Shown here piece after piece: positions 1 to 5,935 of a stretch of 52,762 nt of DNA. Position 1 is the stretch's first letter. Each line of letters begins with the position of its first letter. The stretch covers positions 1-52,762 of the forward strand of contig JAFVPE010000012.1 in the NCBI GenBank assembly GCA_017505465.1. The letters run 5' to 3'. The position numbers were made by a program, and so were the translations under genes. The stretch comes from Clostridia bacterium (lineage in GTDB: Bacteria > Bacillota > Clostridia > Christensenellales > Borkfalkiaceae). The notes under the pieces are model-generated. The model was not told the DNA's origin and searched no databases. It saw only the letters and a program-made list of their open reading frames with translations.

Positions 1-537
1 CTCGACCAGCCGATGTCAGAGATCCTGAAGGAACTCAGCAAGTATCCTGTTTCAACTCGTCTCAGCCTCAATGGTACAATCATCGTAGGTCGCGACATCG
101 CTCACGCCAAGATCAAGGAGCGCCTCGACAGGGGAGAGGAGATGCCACAGTATCTCAAGGATCATCCGATCTATTACGCTGGTCCGGCAAAGACTCCTGC
201 TGGGATGGCATGTGGTTCAATGGGACCTACAACTGCTGGCCGTATGGATTCATACGTCGATCTCTTCCAGAGCCACGGCGGCAGCATGATCATGCTCGCA
301 AAGGGTAACCGTGCTCAGTGCGTGACGGATGCTTGCCAGAAGTACGGCGGATTCTACCTTGGTTCTATCGGTGGTCCTGCAGCTATCCTTGCTCAGAACA
401 ACATCAAGAGCATCGAGTGCGTAGAGTATCCTGAGCTTGGAATGGAGGCAATCTGGAAGATCCATGTCGAGGACTTCCCAGCATTCATCCTCGTGGATGA
501 CAAGGGTAACGACTTCTTCAAGAAACTTGGACTATAA
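1..537 (+). CDS. fum: Fumarate hydratase class I, C-terminal part (5' truncated by window edge)
   Basis: The reading frame is open from the first base, so the N-terminus lies outside the window and the first Met at 13 is internal. The visible ~178 residues match the C-terminal beta-type domain of class I (4Fe-4S) fumarases, which interconvert fumarate and malate in the TCA cycle: [20 protein letters not shown] near the start, then the [11 protein letters not shown] and [13 protein letters not shown] motifs, ending in a DDKGNDFF segment. This is typical of the long single-chain enzyme of Bacteroidales. The stop at 535-537 lies a few bases inside the convergent Stealth gene. Codon use (ctc, atc, aag) differs from everything after ~1826. 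Family assignment is firm; the taxon is inferred. Confidence 0.93.
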   Translation, partial: LDQPMSEILKELSKYPVSTRLSLNGTIIVGRDIAHAKIKERLDRGEEMPQYLKDHPIYYAGPAKTPAGMACGSMGPTTAGRMDSYVDLFQSHGGSMIMLAKGNRAQCVTDACQKYGGFYLGSIGGPAAILAQNNIKSIECVEYPELGMEAIWKIHVEDFPAFILVDDKGNDFFKKLGL

Positions 538-1506
538 AAGTCCGATTCTGGATCTGAGCCACTCTATGATCAGTTTCTGGTCCTCTGGAGTGGCATAGTC
601 TACAGAATTCATACAACAGAACATTGCGCCGGGAGCGGCATCGAAACGCCTGAGTTTTGATGCAACGTATCCCGGCTTTCTTTTTGGCTTGATGTAAAGT
701 TCCCGTCCTTTGCGCGAACGTAGCTCCAGTCTGCCTGAACGTTCTGCCAGCAGATAGCATAATTCCTGAGGATTGAATTGGGATGCATCTCTGAATCTAT
801 GGGATGCGTTGGCTGTAAGTGCTTCAGGATGAGCTGTATAGAATTCTTCGAATATACTCCGGATGCCTACATATGGATTGTGCCCGAGCAGAAGGAAGGT
901 CTTCCTCTCTCCGATGAGTGCGGCAGCGTTGATCATGGAATCCTTGAATCCGAATATCTTATGTCCTTTTTTCAGATGCTTTGCCCATCTCAGGAATTCC
1001 GCAAAGCGTACGCTCATGTGGGAGGCATAGCAGACCAGACGGTCTTCGACGAAGAAATCATGCGGCATTGTGGGCGCCGCAAGCATCATGTCGTCGTTGA
1101 GGTAGATGAAGTGTTCCGATAGTCCCGGAATCCTCCATATCATTGTTTCGATGGATAGAGAATTGAACACAGGGAGGAGGCTTTCATAGCCCTGATATAT
1201 CACCTTGTGGTCAATGATTTCTATAGAAGTGGTCCGGTCAGGGAAATGCGTATCAAGGAATTGGTCCAGATCAGGGTCCTGTCCGTCCGTGATGATGAAG
1301 ATCTTTCTGATATATGGAGCGAAGCGCAGTATGGACGCCACGCTGTACTTTATCTCTCCGATACTTGTGAAACGGATGTCGCCTCCGATGTCGTCGTTGG
1401 AGATTTCTTCTGGCTTGCTGTATCTGTGCCTCTTTGCCTTGTGTGCCGGGTCATTTCCGTCCACCCAAGCGATCACGGCATCTATCGGGATGCTCTGCTC
1501 GTTCAT
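532..1506 (-). CDS. Stealth-family capsular polysaccharide phosphotransferase
   Basis: The 324-residue protein opens with the Stealth conserved region 1 pattern ([13 protein letters not shown], residues ~7-19). Region 2 follows ([20 protein letters not shown], then IFIITDGQ), and then a [10 protein letters not shown] segment typical of regions 3/4. Stealth proteins transfer hexose-1-phosphate in capsule or cell-wall glycan synthesis and act in the cytoplasm or at the membrane. The start at 1506 lies 7 bp after the stop of the upstream glycosyltransferase-like gene, so the two probably form one surface-glycan operon. The stop meets the fumarase stop head to head. It belongs to the Bacteroidales-like segment of the contig. 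Confidence 0.9.
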   Translation of the reverse strand: MNEQSIPIDAVIAWVDGNDPAHKAKRHRYSKPEEISNDDIGGDIRFTSIGEIKYSVASILRFAPYIRKIFIITDGQDPDLDQFLDTHFPDRTTSIEIIDHKVIYQGYESLLPVFNSLSIETMIWRIPGLSEHFIYLNDDMMLAAPTMPHDFFVEDRLVCYASHMSVRFAEFLRWAKHLKKGHKIFGFKDSMINAAALIGERKTFLLLGHNPYVGIRSIFEEFYTAHPEALTANASHRFRDASQFNPQELCYLLAERSGRLELRSRKGRELYIKPKRKPGYVASKLRRFDAAPGAMFCCMNSVDYATPEDQKLIIEWLRSRIGLL

Positions 1507-1512
1507 GATATC

Positions 1513-1822
1513 TCAGACTATGTTTCTGAATCTTTCCGCGATGCGTACGATAAGTACCATCTCAAACATTGCAGGCTTGTTCCATGCATATGGAGGGCGG
1601 CAGAATGTCTGTATGGTTCTGGCTATGCGTGTCCATCTGTTCCAGTCACGAGCTTTGCCTTCTGTGACCTGCCTGATGGTCTTCGACCTGCGTTCCAGAT
1701 GTTTTGTCCAGCCGGCTTCTCTGCGTGACGGGTCTTCAAACCTGGCCTTTATCCTTCCAAGGTCAAAGTATCCGAAATGGAAGAGGAAGAGATCCTTGCC
1801 GATGTGGAAGTTATGGTCGAAT
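1513..1822 (-). CDS. Putative glycosyltransferase, C-terminal fragment cut at the contig junction
   Basis: About 100 residues of a C-terminus are visible, including [18 protein letters not shown] and [12 protein letters not shown] and ending ERFRNIV. The HFG(Y/W) segment recalls the end of family 2 glycosyltransferases of Bacteroidetes. That assignment is tentative because the nucleotide-sugar binding part is missing. The frame formally stays open to 1860, but residues before about SFDHNFH are encoded by carB sequence in another frame, so the true gene is broken at the junction near 1815-1826. Its stop lies 7 bp upstream of the Stealth start, and the two would be co-transcribed. Confidence 0.55.
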
Positions 1823-2323
1823 GATAACGGGATAGTCAAGTTTGTTTGCAATTGCAACACATTCTTCTACCGTATAAGCAATATCGGAAGGAACACAAGG
1901 TTGATTGATTTTTTCCATCGTTTCCTTGAACAATTCACGGTCTTCCGATCTATCGATTGCGTCTAATTTCGTACCGATAAGCTTTACACCATGCTTGTCC
2001 AAGAATCCCGATTTCGCCAATTTGCAACCCATCGTCAAGCCGGTTTGCCCACCGAGTGACGCAAGCAAACTATCGGGCTTTTCTTTAATGATGATACGTT
2101 TTAAACTTTCTTCCGTCAACGGTTCAAGATAAATTTCGTCTGCCAACGCTTTGTCCGTCATAATCGTTGCAGGGTTAGAGTTGCAAAGAACAACGTTTAT
2201 CCCTTCGCTCTTCATAACACGGCACGCCTGCGCACCTGCATAGTCGAACTCTGCCGCTTGACCGATGACAATGGGGCCTGAACCGATAACAAGTACCTTT
2301 TTAATATCACTTCTTTTAGGCAT
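1815..2323 (-). CDS. carB: Carbamoyl-phosphate synthase large subunit, N-terminal fragment
   Basis: The fragment begins [21 protein letters not shown], the standard CarB N-terminus, with [12 protein letters not shown], the SNPATIMTD motif and [10 protein letters not shown]. It breaks after YPVIIRP, just before the glycine-rich A(Y/F)TLGGTG loop of the first ATP-grasp domain, where the frame meets a stop. Only ~165 of the usual ~1,070 residues are present. Its ATG overlaps the carA stop by 8 bp, the usual carAB arrangement. The truncation coincides with the change to Bacteroidales-like sequence, so it is probably an assembly break and not a natural pseudogene. CarB makes carbamoyl phosphate for pyrimidines and arginine. 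Confidence 0.92.
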
Positions 2324-3398
2324 TTTCGTTCTCCTTTTCCATAAGCGTGAAGAATTTTGCGTACAAGGGATTTATAGGATTCCCAATGCTATAAGCTTCG
2401 GGCGTAAACTGTACGGTAAGCGCCTTCAAGTTTTCATAATCAATCCCTTCGCAAGAATTGTCGTTTACATTCACGTAGCTAATCTTACCTTCTTTTATGC
2501 TATTGGATACCACTTCGTATCCATGGTTTTGCGTAGAAATCGCCACCTTGCCACATTTTACACATTTTACAGGTTGATTGCCACCGCGATGCCCGTATTT
2601 TTGTTTTTTCACCTCTGCACCAAGCGCAAGCGCCACAAGCAAATGCCCAAGACCAAGACCAAGCACGGGCGTTTTACCGAGCAGCTTTTTAATCTCTTCC
2701 AAAATCTCTTGATTTTCATGGGGATTCCCTGCGCCGTCACTAATAACAACACCGTCTACCCCAAGCGCAAGAATTTCTTCCGCCGTCGTAGATGCAGGCA
2801 CGCTAATAACGTTACAGCCTTGCGCCATAAGATTGGCTATCGTACTATTTTTCGCGCCGAAATTCCATAATGCAACGGTACGTTTTGCATTTTCCGTTGC
2901 AAAGTAACCCTTCGTTTTTGGCGCAATCGTTGCTACCGCATCTTTTACAGCGTATGCAGCAAGAGCTTTCGTTTCTTCATCCGTCAAAGGCTTTTTGCTG
3001 ATACGCGCATTCATAGCGCCCTCTTCACGCAAAATTTTGGTAAGCTGACGGGTGTCTACGCCATAGATACCAATAACACCCATTTCCTTTAAGTAGGAGT
3101 CCAAATCCGTTTCCATACGGAAATTGGAAGGATCATCGCAAATTTCACGAACAACGTACGCCGACACCCAAGCCTTATCGCTTTCAGCGTCTTCACGCGC
3201 AACGCCGTAATTCCCTATAAGCGGAAAGGTTTGCACAATTATCTGCCCATAGTTTGCAGGATCCGTCAACGTTTCCACGTAGCCGACCATACCCGTCGAA
3301 AACACGAGCTCGCCCGTCGCTTCGCCGTCCGCGCCGCAAGAGTATCCTTGGAATACCGATCCGTTTTGCAACGTCAAATACACCTTTTTCTTTTTCAT
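2316..3398 (-). CDS. carA: Carbamoyl-phosphate synthase small subunit with degenerate glutaminase site
   Basis: Full-length (360 residues) CarA with both family parts. The N-terminal domain shows [25 protein letters not shown] and [11 protein letters not shown]; a class I glutamine amidotransferase domain follows. CarA normally hydrolyses glutamine and channels ammonia to CarB. Here the nucleophile elbow GICLGHQ reads GLGLGHLL, with GGT where the catalytic Cys codon should be (about 2660-2675). The QGHPEA motif reads QFTPEA, so the catalytic His is Thr while the Glu remains. SNGPGDP is also changed, to SDGAGNP. Downstream GHRG.N.PV and QNHGYEV are kept. The fold is therefore probably intact but the glutaminase should be dead. 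It lies downstream of a leader ORF and terminator and overlaps carB. Confidence 0.92.
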   Translation of the reverse strand: MKKKKVYLTLQNGSVFQGYSCGADGEATGELVFSTGMVGYVETLTDPANYGQIIVQTFPLIGNYGVAREDAESDKAWVSAYVVREICDDPSNFRMETDLDSYLKEMGVIGIYGVDTRQLTKILREEGAMNARISKKPLTDEETKALAAYAVKDAVATIAPKTKGYFATENAKRTVALWNFGAKNSTIANLMAQGCNVISVPASTTAEEILALGVDGVVISDGAGNPHENQEILEEIKKLLGKTPVLGLGLGHLLVALALGAEVKKQKYGHRGGNQPVKCVKCGKVAISTQNHGYEVVSNSIKEGKISYVNVNDNSCEGIDYENLKALTVQFTPEAYSIGNPINPLYAKFFTLMEKENENA

Positions 3399-3454
3399 AG
3401 ACTTACCTTCTATATGTTAAAATTTATTTTACAGTTTATAAAAATTATAAAAAA

Positions 3455-3482
3455 TAAGACTGATTCAAAAAAATCAGTCCTT
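3455..3482 (-). terminator. Attenuator-like intrinsic terminator upstream of carA
   Basis: On the minus strand an 8-bp stem GACTGATT/AATCAGTC encloses a short loop and is followed by a U-rich tract (ATTTTTTATAATTTTT). The 5' arm contains the UGA stop of the 41-codon leader ORF at 3474-3599. carA begins about 57 nt further on. No other promoter is evident between the terminator and carA, so transcription into carA probably depends on antitermination. Confidence 0.75.
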
Positions 3483-3599
3483 AACAAATATCAATTTCTT
3501 CAAAATAGAAAAACGAACAGTACCGTCCATGCGGCTTTCGGCCAACGCATTACGGTCTGCTCTGCATTCCAAATTTTTCAAAGAAATTGTCGTAAACAT
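3474..3599 (-). CDS. 41-residue leader peptide of the carA(B) transcript
   Basis: The ORF starts at ATG 3599, 4 nt after an AGGTGG ribosome-binding site and ~17 nt after the predicted transcription start. It runs 41 codons and stops with TGA inside the 5' arm of the terminator. The product begins MFTTISLKNLECRADRNALA and ends LKKLIFVKD. I recognise no domain. The last ~40 nt before the terminator are U-rich (codons for F, I, L). The arrangement of promoter, ~40-codon ORF running into an intrinsic terminator, then a pyrimidine gene is that of the E. coli pyrBI attenuator, where tight coupling of ribosome and polymerase at low UTP prevents termination. It could instead be an independent small protein. 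Confidence 0.6.
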   Translation of the reverse strand: MFTTISLKNLECRADRNALAESRMDGTVRFSILKKLIFVKD

Positions 3600-3622
3600 A
3601 GTCCACCTACTTATTCCTATAT

Positions 3623-3651
3623 ATTATAACACCGAGTTAATTATTTGTCAA
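3623..3651 (-). promoter_or_regulatory. Sigma-A promoter of the leader-carA transcript
   Basis: On the minus strand TTGACA (3646-3651) and TATAAT (3623-3628) are separated by exactly 17 bp, a perfect consensus promoter. The predicted start is near 3616, giving a ~17-nt 5' UTR before the leader ORF. It lies 58 bp beyond the end of the argJ-like gene, so carA has its own promoter. Confidence 0.85.
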
Positions 3652-3708
3652 CGCTACGAAGGTGATTTTTGAATAATTTCGCAAACTTTTTTATCCACAC
3701 CTTCGGTG

Positions 3709-4914
3709 TCACCATATACAACCATACCCGATCGACTGATAATTCCCTTTGCCAAGGTCCACACAAAGCCACACGTCGCTCGCAGAAAGAATTTCTTCCC
3801 CCGTTGACTGAACATAAGGCAATTTTACGCCATCTTCATACAACGTCAAAACACCTTTCGCCGATTGCAGCGAAATGCGAACAGACAAAGCATCTTCCAT
3901 TGCTCCTTCCTCCGCAAGCAAGTAAAAAACGTCTTCAACTTTAAGGTTTTTCTCTTTTATGCCGTCTAGGATATTTTTGGCTCCTGCCAAACGTTTCGCC
4001 AAAGCACGAGACACTTGTTTAGATCTTGAACCCGAAACCTTACAACACAGAGTTTTCGTTACCCCTTCCGTGTTTCTTATTAGCTCCTTACAAATACAGC
4101 TCAAAACGGAACGCAAAGCAAACGTAAACTTCTTATATTCCGTATCCGCACAATCAATCCGCCAATTTCCCGCCCTTCCGTTTGCCATAATGCAAACGGT
4201 ATCGTTGGGCGAAGGCTCGCCGTCAATGGACAGCAAATTCAACGTTTCTTTAACTTCAGCAGAAAGCGCCTTTTGTAACATTTCGGGCGTAATGCAAACG
4301 TCCGTTGTCAAGAAAACAAGCGTCGTCGCCATGTTTGGGCAAACGCGAGCCGATCCCTTAAATATTGCCCCTATTTTACAAGAAATATCGCCGATATCGA
4401 AAGAAAACGACAACTGTTTAGGGACTTCTCCAACGCTCGCAATTGCTTGAGCCGCCGCATAACTATTCATGTCGTTAACACCCAAACCTTCCGCCAAACG
4501 TTTGATCCCCATTTCGAAGGGCTCTATCGGCAAAGTTAACCCTATTTCACCCGTCGATGCGACCAAAATATCTTCTTTAATTACACAGCAGTATTTTTCC
4601 ACTAATTGGCATTCTCTGTCGGCAATTTTATCGCCGTTCGGCAAAAAAACGTTCGCAATGCCGCTATTTATAATAATAGCATGTGCATAACCGTTCTTTA
4701 AATGCTTGTTAGAGATTTTTACGGGCGAGCCAACCGGATTGCACTGTGAAAATACGCCGGCTGTAGGGCAACGCTTTTCCGCATAGATCAAGGCAAGATC
4801 CTTACTTCCATCCGCACGTATACCGCTTGCAATACCATTCGCTTTAAAGCCGGCAGGCGCACATACACCCCCTGCAATCGGCAATAAGTTTCTATTGACT
4901 CCGTTTTTTCTCAT
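3709..4914 (-). CDS. Divergent ArgJ-family (ornithine acetyltransferase-like) Ntn protein
   Basis: The 401-residue protein aligns with bifunctional ArgJ: GGVCAPAGFKANGIASGI near the N-terminus, INSGIANV, ASTGEIG (oxyanion TG kept), and the self-cleavage motif KGSARVCPNMATTL with the nucleophile Thr. Several ArgJ signatures are lost. NACTG reads NVFLP, (M)TTDT reads ASVGE, and DGDTSTND reads DGEPSPND. The VKTA...D.NWGR block is replaced by an unrelated Lys-rich stretch, and the C-terminal N...YRT substrate clamp reads YGCIW. It may cleave itself but use another acceptor. It follows the thioesterase gene by 16 bp, in one operon; no other arginine genes are present except carAB. Ribosome-binding site is weak. 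True N-acetylornithine transferase activity is doubtful. Confidence 0.8.
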   Translation of the reverse strand: MRKNGVNRNLLPIAGGVCAPAGFKANGIASGIRADGSKDLALIYAEKRCPTAGVFSQCNPVGSPVKISNKHLKNGYAHAIIINSGIANVFLPNGDKIADRECQLVEKYCCVIKEDILVASTGEIGLTLPIEPFEMGIKRLAEGLGVNDMNSYAAAQAIASVGEVPKQLSFSFDIGDISCKIGAIFKGSARVCPNMATTLVFLTTDVCITPEMLQKALSAEVKETLNLLSIDGEPSPNDTVCIMANGRAGNWRIDCADTEYKKFTFALRSVLSCICKELIRNTEGVTKTLCCKVSGSRSKQVSRALAKRLAGAKNILDGIKEKNLKVEDVFYLLAEEGAMEDALSVRISLQSAKGVLTLYEDGVKLPYVQSTGEEILSASDVWLCVDLGKGNYQSIGYGCIW

Positions 4915-4930
4915 TTCTAATGTCTATCCG

Positions 4931-5674
4931 TTATGCAAAATAAATAAGTGCTTGCGTTACAACCTGCTCCGCATCGTTAAATCCGTGTACGAGATACCCA
5001 CCGTCTTCCGTTTCTTTTCGGTAATAACGGAGCGTTTCCCCTTCCTTGCACTGTTTCACGTAGGAAATCATAAAGCTTTTAAGCTTTTTACTTGCAAGTT
5101 CCGCCACCGAGAAACAATTAAACGAATAATCCGCATATCTCGCGTTATTTACGTGCATGTTGTGATCGTATTCCGAGTTCGCAATTTTGATTGAAAATTT
5201 TAATTCCCCTTCTTCGGGCTTAAACGCAGGGATTTTCCATTTCACGTTTTCAAGCGCTTTCGTGGTGTTATAAGTGGAATAATCTTGATTTTCAATCGTT
5301 TTCGACGGTAAGATTCGTTGCTCTTTAATATCAAAAAGACACCAACGAGCCGAAGCATTCATAAGCAGTTCGTCCGATTGGGAAAAAATTTGATATTCAC
5401 GACCAAAAATGACGAACGAAGGAGGCGTCGGCCAAGTTTTTACGCGAATCGTCTCCCCAAGCGGAATTGGATTTTTAAATTCACAGCAAAGATTCGTCAC
5501 CATAAAGGTACACTGTGTCGTCTTAAGATTTGAATACCCAAACCCTAGTTCTTCCGCACTAGAATTTGCTGCTTCCTGTAAATAGGAAAGCACAGTCGAT
5601 ACTTTGCATTCATCCTTAAAATCAATGTCGTAATTTGTTACAAGAAATTGTCTATTGTGTTCATAAAGTTTCAT
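4931..5674 (-). CDS. Acyl-ACP thioesterase (FatA/FatB-like, double hotdog)
   Basis: With the start at ATG 5674 the protein is 247 residues, the usual bacterial length. It has the family opening MKLYEHNRQFLVTNYDID, then VLSYLQEAA and the EFKNPIPLGETIRVKTWP strand. A second hotdog contains SEYDHNMHVNNARYADY, including the catalytic-type N-x-H-x-N pattern. It releases fatty acids from acyl carrier protein in the cytosol. The frame stays open upstream to 5878, but that stretch encodes low-complexity sequence and overlaps a consensus promoter, so 5674 is the start. The -10 hexamer ends only 7 nt before the ATG, and the transcript is predicted to be leaderless. Operon with the argJ-like gene. Confidence 0.9.
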   Translation of the reverse strand: MKLYEHNRQFLVTNYDIDFKDECKVSTVLSYLQEAANSSAEELGFGYSNLKTTQCTFMVTNLCCEFKNPIPLGETIRVKTWPTPPSFVIFGREYQIFSQSDELLMNASARWCLFDIKEQRILPSKTIENQDYSTYNTTKALENVKWKIPAFKPEEGELKFSIKIANSEYDHNMHVNNARYADYSFNCFSVAELASKKLKSFMISYVKQCKEGETLRYYRKETEDGGYLVHGFNDAEQVVTQALIYFA

Positions 5675-5681
5675 ACTTCTT

Positions 5682-5710
5682 ATTATACCTTCTTCCAAAT
5701 AGGATGTCAA
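5682..5710 (-). promoter_or_regulatory. Consensus promoter giving a leaderless thioesterase mRNA
   Basis: Minus strand TTGACA (5705-5710), 17-bp spacer, TATAAT (5682-5687). The ATG is at 5674, 7 nt after the -10, which is where transcription itself should begin. The intervening AAGAAGT could act as a ribosome-binding site only if initiation were unusually early. Confidence 0.85.
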
Positions 5711-5782
5711 CAATTGCCGTGGTTTTTTATGGAAAAACTTCAAAATAATTACAATTTTACGTATATTTTCACGCATAATATA

Positions 5783-5811
5783 TTGACTTTTTCTAATCTT
5801 TGTGATATAAT
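5783..5811 (+). promoter_or_regulatory. Promoter of the PadR-coiled-coil gene
   Basis: TTGACT (5783-5788), 17-bp spacer, TATAAT (5806-5811) preceded by TGA, giving an extended -10. It is divergent from the thioesterase promoter. The leader of ~118 nt holds a small hairpin around AATCCCTTG...CCAAGGATT and a strong AGGAGG ribosome-binding site at 5925-5930. Confidence 0.85.
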
Positions 5812-5935
5812 ACTTTATGTAAAGTAAAATGGCTTGAATCCCTTGTGTTTCCAAGGATTTTCGCAAAATTAAAACCAAGCGATTATTTCAGGCATAACAC
5901 TACTCTATCTGACAAAATACAATTAGGAGGACATC

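Noticed and set aside
5675..5878. N-terminal extension of the acyl-ACP thioesterase
   Set aside because: It would translate through a consensus promoter, has low-complexity sequence and makes the protein longer than the family.
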